NCBI GenBank assembly: GCA_015222805.1
Contig: JADFVZ010000020.1
Location: 24,301 to 88,300, forward strand
DNA: 64,000 nt
Direction of reading: 5' to 3'
Source of the DNA: Pseudomonadota bacterium
GTDB lineage: Bacteria > Pseudomonadota > Gammaproteobacteria > Xanthomonadales > SZUA-36
The notes beneath the pieces are model-generated. The model was not told where the DNA came from. It worked only from the letters and a program-made list of their open reading frames with translations, and searched no databases. This document shows, in pieces, positions 10,579-20,709 of the stretch. Position numbers and translations under genes: made by a program. Each line of letters starts with the position of its first letter. Within the stretch, counting starts at the first letter, position 1.

Positions 10579-11697
10579 TCAATTGCCAACAACCTGCTTA
10601 TAGGCCCAGGTCATCCAGGGCATCAATGCTTCAAGGTCGGAAGCTTCTACAGTGGCACCGCCCCAAATACGAATACCGGCTGGTGCATCCCGATAGGCTC
10701 CTATGTCATAAGCCACTCCTTCTTCAGCCAGTAAACTGACAATGGCTTTTACCTGCTCAGGCTCGGCTTTGAGGGTTAGGCATATACTGGTATTGGAATT
10801 AGTTGCCGGATCCCGGGCGAGGAAATCAATCCAGTTATTCTCAGCTACAAACTTTGCTATGACTGCAAGGTTATCTTCAGACTTTTTAATTGTACCCGCA
10901 ACCCCGCCCAGGCTTTTTACCCAGGCCAATGCATCAAGGTAATCGGCCACACACAGCATGGAAGGAGTATTGATGGTTGAGCCCTTGAATATACCTTCAT
11001 TGAGCTTGCCGTTTTTGGTCATGCGGAAAATCTTGGGTAGTGGCCATACAGGGGTATAGGATTCCAGGCGGGCAACGGCCCGGGGACTTAATATCAACAT
11101 TCCGTGAGCGCCTTCACCACCAAGGACTTTTTGCCAGCTGAAGGTAATGACATCCAGTTTTTCCCAGGGTATATCCATGGCAAATACTGCGGATGTGGCA
11201 TCACAAATTGTCAGGCCCTCACGATCATCCGCAATCCAGTCCCCGTCGGGTACTTTTACCCCGGCTGTTGTGCCGTTCCAGGTAAAAACCACGTCCCGAT
11301 TAAAGTCCACCTCTGAAAAATCAGGCAGTTTGCCGTAATCGGCTTCAAAGCAGCGGGTGTTTTTCAGTTTTAACTGTGTGGTGATGTCGGTAATCCAGCC
11401 TTTACCGAATGATTCCCATGCCAGCACATCAACGGCTCTTTCTCCGAGTAGTGACCACATTGCCATTTCAACTGCCCCGGTATCTGATGCCGGGACTACT
11501 CCGACCCGGTAAGCTTCCGGTAAACCCAGTAATTCGGCTGTTTCACTACAGACCTTAGCCAGCCTGTCCTTACCCAGCGCAGAACGGTGGGAACGGCCGA
11601 GGGTGTCTATTTTTAACTGCTTGAGTGAGTATCCAGGGCGTTTTGAACAGGGTCCTGAGGAAAAATTTGGGTTTTCGGGTCTAATCTGGGGTTTCAT
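10579..11697 (-). CDS. serC: Phosphoserine aminotransferase, alphaproteobacterial/Methanosarcina-type subfamily
   Basis: [70 protein letters not shown]. Confidence 0.9.
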   Translation of the reverse strand: MKPQIRPENPNFSSGPCSKRPGYSLKQLKIDTLGRSHRSALGKDRLAKVCSETAELLGLPEAYRVGVVPASDTGAVEMAMWSLLGERAVDVLAWESFGKGWITDITTQLKLKNTRCFEADYGKLPDFSEVDFNRDVVFTWNGTTAGVKVPDGDWIADDREGLTICDATSAVFAMDIPWEKLDVITFSWQKVLGGEGAHGMLILSPRAVARLESYTPVWPLPKIFRMTKNGKLNEGIFKGSTINTPSMLCVADYLDALAWVKSLGGVAGTIKKSEDNLAVIAKFVAENNWIDFLARDPATNSNTSICLTLKAEPEQVKAIVSLLAEEGVAYDIGAYRDAPAGIRIWGGATVEASDLEALMPWMTWAYKQVVGN

Positions 11698-11900
11698 CGC
11701 GGCTCTCTAAGATGTGTTTTTTTACTGTATTATTCGCCTGTTAAGTATGCCATTTAAGCGTAAGGGTTGATAGCCGTTAAGAATGAATATTTGAGGTATT
11801 TATTACTCTGGTTCAGTCATGTTTTAAGGTCGGTATATCAAGCTGATATTAAACTTATCCGTATAAGGACTGTCACACTATTTCAACCGGGAGAAACACC

Positions 11901-12584
11901 ATGGAATTACGTAAGCTTTCAATCATCCTGCTCGGCCTGGCTGTGCTGGGATTTGCCTCCTCTCCGGTATTGGCAAAGAAAAGCCAGCCGACGGTCAATG
12001 ATGACGGAATGCTGCTGGTTAAAGACACAAAAATGACTACGGTTTATTCTGATCCGGATGTGAACCTGGGCATTTATACCAGCATCATGTTGGTGAATGT
12101 TAGCGTCGCATTTAAAAAGAACTGGCAGCGCAACCAGAACAGTATCTCCCGCGGTGCTTCAAACAAAGTTAAAGACAGTGATATGGAGCGCATCAAAGAA
12201 AGCATTGCTCAGGACTTTATCGGTATTTTTGCAGCCGAACTGCGGGCCGGCGGTTATCAACTGGTTGATAAACCGGGTGAGTTTGTATTGGTTGTTCAAC
12301 CGGCGATTGTTGATCTCGATGTTATCGCGCCTGATGTCAGGGGCGGCAGCCGTTCGGGGACTTTTTCAGATTCTGCCGGTGAAATGACTTTAAAGCTTGA
12401 ATTGTTTGATTCACTTACGAACGATAAAATTGTCACTGTCAGGGACCGTAAAAGAGATTATCCAGGGATTGCCGAGTGGCGAACCAGAGGCAGTAACCGC
12501 ACGGATTCTATCAGGATGATGGATGCATGGGCCACGGCTTTCACGGAAGCATTGAATGAAGCGCGTGCATCGGTGCAAAAATAG
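11901..12584 (+). CDS. DUF3313-like secreted protein (paralog 1)
   Basis: Signal peptide; LVKDTKMTTVYSDPDVNLGIYTSIMLVNVSVAFKKNW; close paralog of the next gene. Confidence 0.7.
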   Translation: MELRKLSIILLGLAVLGFASSPVLAKKSQPTVNDDGMLLVKDTKMTTVYSDPDVNLGIYTSIMLVNVSVAFKKNWQRNQNSISRGASNKVKDSDMERIKESIAQDFIGIFAAELRAGGYQLVDKPGEFVLVVQPAIVDLDVIAPDVRGGSRSGTFSDSAGEMTLKLELFDSLTNDKIVTVRDRKRDYPGIAEWRTRGSNRTDSIRMMDAWATAFTEALNEARASVQK

Positions 12585-12715
12585 AATGCATGAGGATCGC
12601 TCTGAACAGAGCTTTCCTGCCAGATGTCTGTGATAACTTTTTTAAACAACATAAGTATACTGATAACTTTAGACGAGCAAAGGCTGTCAGGTGATGGCTG
12701 CCAGGAGAAAAGAAT

Positions 12716-13402
12716 ATGCGAACAAGTAGTAAAGTACTCATCCTCACTGCACTGATGACTGCTAGTCTGGTCGCGGGGCCATTGTGGGCAAAAAATGATA
12801 TGCCGGCTATTAATGCTGAAGGCATGGAGCTGGTTAAAGACACCAAATCGACTACGATTTACTCTGATCCCGGTGCAGATCTGGGTATCTACACTGCTGT
12901 TATGCTAAGTGATGCCAGTGTGTCTTTCAAAAAGAACTGGAAACGTGATTACAACAGGGACACCAGGGATCTTGCCGGTAAAGTAAAAGACAGTGATATG
13001 GATCGTATCAAAGAAGGTGTAGCAACAATATTCAAGCAAGCTTTTACCGAGCAACTGACGGCTGGTGGATACAAACTGGTGGATGAACCCGGTGAATTTG
13101 TCTTAAGAGTTAAGCCGGCTATTGTTGATCTGGACGTGTATGCCCCCGATATCAGGTCGGCTTCGCGCAGCCGCACTTATTCTGAATCAGTCGGTGAAAT
13201 GACCTTGAACCTTGAACTGTATGACTCTCTGACAAATGACAAAATTGTCAGTGTTCGCGACCACAAGCGGGATTTAGGGCATGGATATGCCCAGTGGAGG
13301 ACCAGTGGCAAGAATAAAGCGGATGCTCAACGGATGATGAACGCATGGGCAAAAGCATTCACGGAATCGCTGGATGAAGCAAAGGCGTCGGTAGGTAAAT
13401 AG
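12716..13402 (+). CDS. DUF3313-like secreted protein (paralog 2)
   Basis: Signal peptide; LVKDTKSTTIYSDPGADLGIYTAVMLSDASVSFKKNW; aligns with 11901..12584 along its length. Confidence 0.7.
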   Translation: MRTSSKVLILTALMTASLVAGPLWAKNDMPAINAEGMELVKDTKSTTIYSDPGADLGIYTAVMLSDASVSFKKNWKRDYNRDTRDLAGKVKDSDMDRIKEGVATIFKQAFTEQLTAGGYKLVDEPGEFVLRVKPAIVDLDVYAPDIRSASRSRTYSESVGEMTLNLELYDSLTNDKIVSVRDHKRDLGHGYAQWRTSGKNKADAQRMMNAWAKAFTESLDEAKASVGK

Positions 13403-13410
13403 GGATCAAA

Positions 13411-13450
13411 AAGGCCGGGCTGTAAAGCGAACAGCCTGGCCGGTTTTCTT
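13411..13450 (+). terminator. Rho-independent terminator
   Basis: GGCCGGGCTGT-loop-ACAGCCTGGCC hairpin followed by a T-rich tract. Confidence 0.75.
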
Positions 13451-13470
13451 TTTAGCTAAAAACTTTCAGC

Positions 13471-13768
13471 TTATTGGCTGTCAGGCAGGGTAGCCGTTGC
13501 TTTACTCAGGTCGCTGGAATCAGAACTTAAGGCTTGTTTAACCTTTTCCATATCAACCGAATCTGCTGCTTTTTCTTTGTCTACTGACTCATAGGCTTTT
13601 TTATAGTCAATACCTGTGCCGTCTACGGCACCTTTGAGCTGCTCAACATCGACAGACTCTTGTGCTTTGTCAGTATCGACAGCTTCAGCCAGTTTACCGA
13701 GATCAGCAGCGCCTGAGAGTGTTGGCAGGCTTAGCAGTAATGTGAGTAATACAGTTTTTATTTTTCAT
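13471..13768 (-). pseudogene. Small secreted protein gene with apparent +1 frameshift in an A-run after the start codon
   Basis: Reverse strand ATGAAAAATAAAAACTG...; removing one A gives MKIKTVLLTLLLSLPTLSGAADLGKLAEAVDTDKAQESVDVEQLKGAVDGTGIDYKKAYESVDKEKAADSVDMEKVKQALSSDSSDLSKATATLPDSQ*. The 298-bp length is 3n+1. Confidence 0.7.
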
Positions 13769-13838
13769 AAGAATAACTCCCGGTAGTTTGAATGTGGTCG
13801 GGGAGTATGCCAATAAAGCTGTAGTGCTGAGCTAGGGG

Positions 13839-14177
13839 CTAAGTTTTAGGTGTTCCAGATAACCACTCGATAGTATCACCCTCACTGCGTTCGATAGTGA
13901 TCATTTCAGGCTGTTCGCCTTTCATCCAGATGCTGCCGTTTTTACGGGTGACGCCGTCTTCGCTGTAGTCGAAACGAAACAGCCGCCGCAGGGTTAAACC
14001 ACCGCGTGGGTTGCGGGCGATTTTCATTCCAGCCAGGGCTACCGTTTGATCAAGCAGTTGCAGCTGGTATTGCTTGCATAAGCGGGCAACTGCAATACGC
14101 GCCCGATCGCGGGCACGCATGGTTGTCAGCCATGAAACTGAGATAGCAACCAGGATAATGATGAGCAATAATTCCAT
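13839..14177 (-). CDS. DUF3301-like small membrane-anchored protein
   Basis: N-terminal TM segment, then QLLDQTVALAGMKIARNPRGGLTLRRLFRFDYSEDGVTRKNGSIWMKG. Confidence 0.7.
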   Translation of the reverse strand: MELLLIIILVAISVSWLTTMRARDRARIAVARLCKQYQLQLLDQTVALAGMKIARNPRGGLTLRRLFRFDYSEDGVTRKNGSIWMKGEQPEMITIERSEGDTIEWLSGTPKT

Positions 14178-14180
14178 CTT

Positions 14181-14801
14181 TTATATCTGGTGGCTTTGAC
14201 CATTGCTTTCAATGCCTGTGCTGGTTTTCAGTAAGACACAAAGTGCCCCGCTACCGCCATCGGCAGGTTTTGCTGAGACAAAAGCTATTACTGCCGGATG
14301 TCGTCGCAGTAAGTGATTGCACAGGGTTTTAAGTACCGGACCGCTGTTATTTGAGCGTAAACCCTTGCCGTGGATAATCCTTATGCATTTGAGTTGATCG
14401 TGCACAGCATGAGCGATAAATTCAAGTATTAGATTCTCGGCATGTTGCTGTGTCAGGCCATGCAAGTCGATCTCATCCTCGATTTGATAGTTGCCCCGGC
14501 GTAATTTGCGCAGCACTTGCTTGTGCAGGCCGGGTCGAAGAAAAACCAGCTGTTCATTTGTTCTCAGTTCAGCGATATCATCGGCATGATCCAGCAGCTC
14601 TTGTTGATGAATTTTTTTACCCTTGCGCGGCAGTGGCTTCTGCTTAGGTCGCTGGATATGCCGGTTTTGCATTAGGGCCAGGGGACGGGTATCCGCCATG
14701 GCTTCCAGAAACAGCTGGTAGTCTTCTTTACTGAGATTTGTCTTTGGAGGTTTTTGGCTCATGCTGATTCGGTGCTGGTTCAATCTGACAACTACAAGCA
14801 T
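14181..14801 (-). CDS. Smr-domain protein (SmrA/SmrB-like)
   Basis: EIDLHGLTQQHAENLILEFI...IRIIHGKGLRSNNSGPVLKTL...GGSGALCVLLK, with N-terminal DUF1889-like extension. Confidence 0.88.
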   Translation of the reverse strand: MLVVVRLNQHRISMSQKPPKTNLSKEDYQLFLEAMADTRPLALMQNRHIQRPKQKPLPRKGKKIHQQELLDHADDIAELRTNEQLVFLRPGLHKQVLRKLRRGNYQIEDEIDLHGLTQQHAENLILEFIAHAVHDQLKCIRIIHGKGLRSNNSGPVLKTLCNHLLRRHPAVIAFVSAKPADGGSGALCVLLKTSTGIESNGQSHQI

Positions 14802-14918
14802 ATCAGCTTATCTCCTACTGGTTTTCAAAAGGGGGTGGTGGTGCTGGTAAAAAACCCGCCTCGCACAGGTGTTTCAGGTATAGTTAGCAGTTAATTCATA
14901 GCGCAGAAACCCCCCAAT

Positions 14919-15689
14919 ATGCACCTGTTAGTAAGTAATGATGATGGCTTCCATGCAACCGGAATTGAAGTGTTGGCTGCCCGACTGGCCGAGTTTGCCA
15001 GGGTTACTGTTGTCGCGCCAAGCTCTAATCGTAGTGGTGCCAGCAATTCATTGACCCTGGATGGTCCGATTCGGGTGTCTGAGATGAGCGATGGCCGCTT
15101 TAAATTATCCGGTACACCAACTGATTGTGTCCATATTGCCCTGACCGGGATGCTGGAAAAAGACCCGGATATGGTAGTTTCCGGTATTAATGCCGGCGCA
15201 AACTTGGGCGACGACGTACTGTATTCTGGTACCGTAGCGGCGGCAATGGAGGGGCGGTTCCTCGGCTTGCCTGCATTGGCCGTTTCCCTGGTTTGGGACA
15301 TAGGCGAATGGCACTATGCCTCAGCCGCGGAGGCAGCAACACTAATAGTTGAAAAACTAAAGCTGGATCCCCTGCCTGCAGACACCATTCTTAATGTGAA
15401 CGTACCCAACTTGCCATGGGCGGAGATCAAAGGATTTGAAGTTACCCGCCTGGGACATCGTCACCGTGCTGAACCGGCAATTCCCATGCAGGACCCCCGC
15501 GGACGATTGCATTACTGGATTGGCGGGCCGGGTGAGGAGGAAGACTCCGGTCCCGGTACTGATTTTGATGCAGTCAACCGCGGTTATATATCGATTACTC
15601 CGATCCATGTGGATTTGACCCGTTATCAGGCACTCGATCAGGTCTCCAGATGGGTTGGAAACTTGCTCCCAGGCGACGGGAATGACTAG
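14919..15689 (+). CDS. surE: 5'/3'-nucleotidase SurE
   Basis: [61 protein letters not shown]. Confidence 0.96.
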   Translation: MHLLVSNDDGFHATGIEVLAARLAEFARVTVVAPSSNRSGASNSLTLDGPIRVSEMSDGRFKLSGTPTDCVHIALTGMLEKDPDMVVSGINAGANLGDDVLYSGTVAAAMEGRFLGLPALAVSLVWDIGEWHYASAAEAATLIVEKLKLDPLPADTILNVNVPNLPWAEIKGFEVTRLGHRHRAEPAIPMQDPRGRLHYWIGGPGEEEDSGPGTDFDAVNRGYISITPIHVDLTRYQALDQVSRWVGNLLPGDGND

Positions 15690-15692
15690 ATA

Positions 15693-16370
15693 ATGCGAAC
15701 ACCGCATCTGCAACAGGCTGCGATCCATGGGCTGGGGATGACTTCCCAGGCGACCCGCAACAAGCTGGTCGCGCGTTTACGGGCTAAGGGTATCAGTGAT
15801 GAACGCGTCCTGCAGGCGATCGCTAAGGTACCGCGGCACCTGTATGTGGATGAAGCGCTATCCTCACGCGCCTATGAAGATACGGCATTACCTATCGGTT
15901 CAGGCCAGACAATTTCGCAACCCTATATTGTCGCATTGATGACAGCAGAGTTGCTGAAAAACGGGATTCCGGAAAAAGTACTGGAAGTGGGTACAGGCTC
16001 CGGCTATCAGGCAGCCGTACTGGCACAACTGGTGCCGACTGTGTTCAGTGTTGAAAGAATTGATAAGCTACTGCGCGAGGCCCGACGCAAGTTTCATCGC
16101 ACAGGCCAGCGCAATATTTATACCCGACATGCTGATGGCAGGCTGGGCTGGCCCACACAAGCGCCCTTTGACGCAATTATATTGACGGCGGCCGGGACAC
16201 AGCTGGAAGAGGACTTGCTCGATCAGTTGGCTGACGGGGCCAGCCTGATCGCTCCATTGGGCGATGCGGGTATGCAGCGACTGGTAAAATACACACGGAC
16301 AGGCGATGATTATCAACGTGAAGAATTATGTGATGTCAGTTTTGTGCCCTTGTTGAGTGGCTTGAGCTGA
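15693..16370 (+). CDS. pcm: Protein-L-isoaspartate O-methyltransferase
   Basis: [22 protein letters not shown]-like, [18 protein letters not shown]; downstream of surE. Confidence 0.95.
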   Translation: [225 protein letters not shown]

Positions 16371-16406
16371 AGCTGAAGCTGAAGCCAGTGACCAGGGATT
16401 TAATAC

Positions 16407-16991
16407 ATGTTTAAAAAACTCTATGACCGCACACTGGAATGGTCAGGACATCCACAGGCACCACGCTATCTTGCGGGCCTGAGTTTTGCAGAAGCTACAT
16501 TTTTCCCTATACCACCGGATGTAATGCTGATTCCCATGCTGATCGCGAAACCGGCGAAAGCCTGGCGCTATGCGTTCATTTGCACGGTTGCCTCAGTTTT
16601 GGGCGGTATTTTCGGCTATATGCTGGGGCGCTGGGGTTTTGAGCTGTTCTCCGGTTGGCTGGAAACATCCATGTATTACCCCGCTTTTGTACAAACAACC
16701 GAAGCGTTTGATCGCTGGGGTTTCTGGTTTATCCTGGTAGCTGGTTTTACCCCGATTCCCTATAAAGTATTTACCATAGCGGCCGGTGTGATCGGTATGC
16801 CGTTCCTGATTTTTATGGCAGGTTCTGCCGTCGGTCGTAGTGGACGTTTTTTCCTTGAAGCTGCAATCATCCGTATATGGGGTGAGTCGGCAGCCGGGCA
16901 GATTCGCCGCTGGATAGACTGGCTGGGTTGGGGTGTTATCGTGGCTGTGGTTGTTCTTATCATCTACCTGAAAATCCTACATCCGGGTTAA
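16407..16991 (+). CDS. YqaA/DedA-family (SNARE-associated) membrane protein
   Basis: SFAEATFFPIPPDVMLIPMLI, GWGFWFILVAGFTPIPYKVFTIAAGVIGM; surE-pcm-yqaA-nlpD context. Confidence 0.85.
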   Translation: MFKKLYDRTLEWSGHPQAPRYLAGLSFAEATFFPIPPDVMLIPMLIAKPAKAWRYAFICTVASVLGGIFGYMLGRWGFELFSGWLETSMYYPAFVQTTEAFDRWGFWFILVAGFTPIPYKVFTIAAGVIGMPFLIFMAGSAVGRSGRFFLEAAIIRIWGESAAGQIRRWIDWLGWGVIVAVVVLIIYLKILHPG

Positions 16992-16996
16992 TTCAT

Positions 16997-17857
16997 ATGC
17001 TGAATTCCCGTCTAATTTTATTACTCTGTTTAGTCATTATTGGCACGGCTGCCTGCAGTAATCGCTGGGCAGCACCTGTTGAAGAACGGGCAGTAGGCGG
17101 GGAAACATCGAAGCATCCACTGGGGAATACCCAAGCTGCTATCTATACTGTAAAACGGGGAGATTCCTTATACACGATCGGTTTTCGTTATGGCCTCGAT
17201 TATCATAGTATTGCTGACTGGAACCGGATCACAAAGCCTTTCACTATCTATCCGGGACAAAAACTGCATTTGCAACCGGGGCAAAAGCCGTTCAGCAAAC
17301 CGGCAACAGTAAAAACCCAACCGTTAAAACCAGGCTCAACTACAAAAAGTACAACAAAGGTGGCTGCTAAACCGGTCGCAGCGACAACTTCAAAAACGGC
17401 AAGCACAAAAACCCCGGTTAAAACCTCAAGCAAAACGCCTCCCAAGTCGATTGATAAAAGCTCGAGCACTACATCGAGCCGCAGTAGTGTACGCTGGCAA
17501 TGGCCGACCAACGGCACCATTATTGAAACCTACCTTGCAGGTGACCCTACCCGTAGCGGTCTTGATATAGCTGGCAAGGAAGGGCAGGCTATCAGGGCGG
17601 CAGCCAGTGGCTCGGTGGTATACAGCGGCAATGGCCTGCTTGGCTATGGCGAACTGATAATTATCAAACACGATGACCGTTTTCTTTCAGCCTATGCGCA
17701 TAACCGGGTGCGTTTGGTTACCGAAGGTGAGAGTATTCGTGCCGGTCAGAAAATCGCTGAGATGGGGCGCGGTGAAAGTGGTCGGATTAAGTTGCACTTT
17801 GAAATCCGTGCCAATGGTAAGCCGGTAAATCCACGCCAGTATCTTCCCCGGCGATAG
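16997..17857 (+). CDS. nlpD: Murein hydrolase activator NlpD-like lipoprotein (LysM + M23)
   Basis: Lipobox GTAAC; LysM YTVKRGDSLYTIGFRYGLDYHSIADWN; degenerate M23 domain SGLDIAGKEGQAIRAAASGSVVYSG...LHFEIRANGKPVNPRQYLP. Confidence 0.88.
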   Translation: MLNSRLILLLCLVIIGTAACSNRWAAPVEERAVGGETSKHPLGNTQAAIYTVKRGDSLYTIGFRYGLDYHSIADWNRITKPFTIYPGQKLHLQPGQKPFSKPATVKTQPLKPGSTTKSTTKVAAKPVAATTSKTASTKTPVKTSSKTPPKSIDKSSSTTSSRSSVRWQWPTNGTIIETYLAGDPTRSGLDIAGKEGQAIRAAASGSVVYSGNGLLGYGELIIIKHDDRFLSAYAHNRVRLVTEGESIRAGQKIAEMGRGESGRIKLHFEIRANGKPVNPRQYLPRR

Positions 17858-18110
17858 TCAAAATATTCAGCAATTCATAACCGCCCCGTAGTTTCTTGCG
17901 AGAGTATTGCAGTCAACTAGCCGACACTCTAATTAATTAAAATATTGCAGTTTCATTTAAGATCGGGTAGCGTATGATTTCTGATCCAAACCAGCGTGTT
18001 GAGAATGGTGCTTGAATGTTAATATTATTCGAGTAAGGATTAGTAAAATAGTTATAGCCAGTAATAAAATTAATTATAAAAACATTTAACCGTGGGAGAA
18101 GCTAATAATC

Positions 18111-20414
18111 ATGAGACGCAGGACATTATTATTTACTGCAATTTCAACATTCCTTGCTACTGTTGCCAGCATGCCGCTGGTGGCGCAGGAATCCGATGAA
18201 GAAGAAAATTATCGCCTGGAAGAAGTCGTAGTAACTGCTCAAAAGCGGGTAGAGAGCATCCAGGAGGTGCCGATTTCGATATCAGTCTATTCAGGCGATT
18301 TTCTTGAGGATACAGGGGTGAAAACGCTCGAAGATGTGGCGCGCCTGGCACCCAATTTTTATATATCGAATTCTTCCCAGCAAACCAATAACCGAATCGT
18401 TATCCGTGGTGTAGGTTCTGTAGGCAACAGTGGTATTGAACCTAGCGTCGGCGTATTCATTGATGGTGTTTACTATCCACGCCCAGGGTCTGTCATTGGC
18501 ACCATGCTAGATGTTGAATCTGTGGAGGTCCTGCGCGGCCCTCAGGGTACACTTTTTGGTCGTAATACACCCATGGGTGCACTTAATATCACTACCAGAA
18601 ACCCGACGGATGAGAAAAATGCCTCATTTGAACTGGGATACGGTAATTATAATGCCCTCGAACTTGGTGCCATGGTTAGTGGACCGCTGGGCGAAACAGT
18701 TAGCGGACGATTCGCGATCAAATATGCAGACCGTGATGGCTACGGCCACAATACCTTTGATGGTAAGGATTTCGGTGCCCGTGACGACCTGGTCATGCGG
18801 GGCAAACTGAATTTTGATTTCAGTGATAACCTCTCATTACTGCTTACGGTTGATTATGCCGAAATCAATTCCGAGGGTACTGCAATAGAAGTACTAAACT
18901 CCACTTCCAACCCGGTGTTCAATGGCACGCTGAATGCACTATTTGGCCAGAATGCAGAAACCGATGACCCATATGACTGGAAGATCAACCAGGATCATAG
19001 AGATACCCTGAATGATGAGCAGTATGGTTTTTCAGCTGACCTGAACTATGATTTTGCCAACGGCATCCGTTTGCGTTCAATTACTGCAGTACGTAATTGG
19101 GAAGCGGCAGTTTTTGAAAGTGCCATTCGTATAACAACGGATATTGCACCGCGTATTACTGACTATGAAACCGATACGTTTTCCCAGGAATTCCAGCTGA
19201 TATCAGCCGGTGGTGAAACCATTGACTGGGTAGCGGGACTATTTTACTACGATGAGTCATATGACATTGTCCAGGCCTTCAATGCGGGTGACAGCTATTG
19301 CATTCCTGTGGTGTTTGCCATCCTTGGTGCAACCGCAGCCGGGCAATGCCTGCAATTCCCGCAGGACCGGTTTACCGAAAGCTTCTTTGAGCAGGATCTT
19401 GAGAGTTTTGCAGCCTATGGACAGGCAACCTGGAATATTTCCGAATCATGGGCAATTACCCTGGGCGGACGCTGGACCGATGACCAGAAAGATGGTGATT
19501 TTATCCAGGCCATAACCAATCCTTTTGCGGCATTGGTGCGTGCTCCGGAAGAGGTATTGGGGATGCAGCGTGATGACACAAAATTCACCTATTTCACTAA
19601 TGCCAGCTGGTTTGTGACAGATGAGACCATGCTCTTTGCTACCTATTCAACCGGCTACAAATCTGGTGGGTTTAATTCAGAAGGCGGTGGTGTACCCCTG
19701 GGACAGAAACGTATTTTTGGTCCGGAAGAGACCACCAACTATGAATTGGGCATTAAGAGTACGCTGTTAGAAGGCACCATGACTGCCAATGTTACAGCCT
19801 ACCGGACCGACCTGGATGATTTCCAGGATCGCCTTTTTGATGGCCTGTCTTTCGTGGTGGTTAATGCCGGTAAACTGCGCCAACAGGGTATCGAAGCCGA
19901 TATTAACTGGATGCCAATGCGACAGTTAAGGTTGATGGCTGGCATAAGCTACCTGGATTCCGAGTATTTAAGTTTTGCTAATGCACCGGGCCTGCCTGGT
20001 GGACCTTCACAGGACCTGAAGGGTGAAAGGAAAACTTATTCACCCGAATGGCAGACCTCATTGGCTGGCGACTGGACCGGGACCCTGAGCGAGAGCATGC
20101 AGTGGTTTGTTGGTGCAGGCTGGCAGTTTGTTGATGACCAGAATATTGGTGCCAACAGCAGTAATAATCCGCAGTCTGTACAGAAGTCGTATTCCCTGTT
20201 TAACGGTCGTGTCGGTATTAGTGCAAATTCAGGAAAATGGGACTTAACCCTGTATGGCAATAACCTGACTGATGAGGGTTACTGTATTACTATCTATGAT
20301 CAACCGCTGGGAGGTGCACTGGGTGCGCTTGATCCGGTTAATAACACCATGGTTCAGCGTTGTGTGGTTGGTGCCCCAAGGACTTACAACCTTAAACTGC
20401 GGTGGTGGTACTAA
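18111..20414 (+). CDS. TonB-dependent outer-membrane receptor
   Basis: Signal peptide, TonB box region LEEVVVTAQKR, plug motif VESVEVLRGPQGTLFGRNTPMGALNITTRNP, C-terminal aromatic residue. Confidence 0.95.
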   Translation: MRRRTLLFTAISTFLATVASMPLVAQESDEEENYRLEEVVVTAQKRVESIQEVPISISVYSGDFLEDTGVKTLEDVARLAPNFYISNSSQQTNNRIVIRGVGSVGNSGIEPSVGVFIDGVYYPRPGSVIGTMLDVESVEVLRGPQGTLFGRNTPMGALNITTRNPTDEKNASFELGYGNYNALELGAMVSGPLGETVSGRFAIKYADRDGYGHNTFDGKDFGARDDLVMRGKLNFDFSDNLSLLLTVDYAEINSEGTAIEVLNSTSNPVFNGTLNALFGQNAETDDPYDWKINQDHRDTLNDEQYGFSADLNYDFANGIRLRSITAVRNWEAAVFESAIRITTDIAPRITDYETDTFSQEFQLISAGGETIDWVAGLFYYDESYDIVQAFNAGDSYCIPVVFAILGATAAGQCLQFPQDRFTESFFEQDLESFAAYGQATWNISESWAITLGGRWTDDQKDGDFIQAITNPFAALVRAPEEVLGMQRDDTKFTYFTNASWFVTDETMLFATYSTGYKSGGFNSEGGGVPLGQKRIFGPEETTNYELGIKSTLLEGTMTANVTAYRTDLDDFQDRLFDGLSFVVVNAGKLRQQGIEADINWMPMRQLRLMAGISYLDSEYLSFANAPGLPGGPSQDLKGERKTYSPEWQTSLAGDWTGTLSESMQWFVGAGWQFVDDQNIGANSSNNPQSVQKSYSLFNGRVGISANSGKWDLTLYGNNLTDEGYCITIYDQPLGGALGALDPVNNTMVQRCVVGAPRTYNLKLRWWY

Positions 20415-20463
20415 GACTATCTCAGGTCAGTTGTAACAACTGGATTATTGACCTTGTACTAGG

Positions 20464-20496
20464 CAAAGCCGGGATATATTCCCGGCTTTGTCCTTT
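20464..20496 (+). terminator. Rho-independent terminator after the TonB receptor
   Basis: CAAAGCCGGGA-tatat-TCCCGGCTTTG then TCCTTTT. Confidence 0.8.
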
Positions 20497-20613
20497 TGTA
20501 TCTGTAAAAGAATGGACCGACTGTGGCGGCAATTACCTAGATCCCCGTAAAGTGACTTATAACCCTTCAATCTCAGATTACTATATCCGTATTAGTCTCT
20601 ATATCCAGAAAGC

Positions 20614-20627
20614 TTGACCTTGATCAA
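20614..20627 (+). promoter_or_regulatory. Putative FNR/Anr-type binding site
   Basis: TTGAC-CTTG-ATCAA, 9/10 match to TTGATNNNNATCAA; centred about 42 bp upstream of the start site inferred from TATAAT at 20651. Confidence 0.6.
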
Positions 20628-20650
20628 CTGCCTTACATACATTAAGACAA

Positions 20651-20656
20651 TATAAT
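20651..20656 (+). promoter_or_regulatory. Putative -10 element of the Mrp/Mbx-like operon promoter
   Basis: Perfect TATAAT about 54 bp upstream of the first start codon. Confidence 0.5.
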
Positions 20657-20709
20657 ATACGCGGTTTCAACCTGAAGGAATATCCTTCACAAAAACAAAG
20701 GCCAGAATT

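Noticed and set aside
16364-16388. Short tandem repeat (gctgaa/agctga units) at the end of pcm
   Set aside because: Only about three 6-bp units, each containing an in-frame TGA; unit changes would not alter the protein, so phase variation is unlikely.
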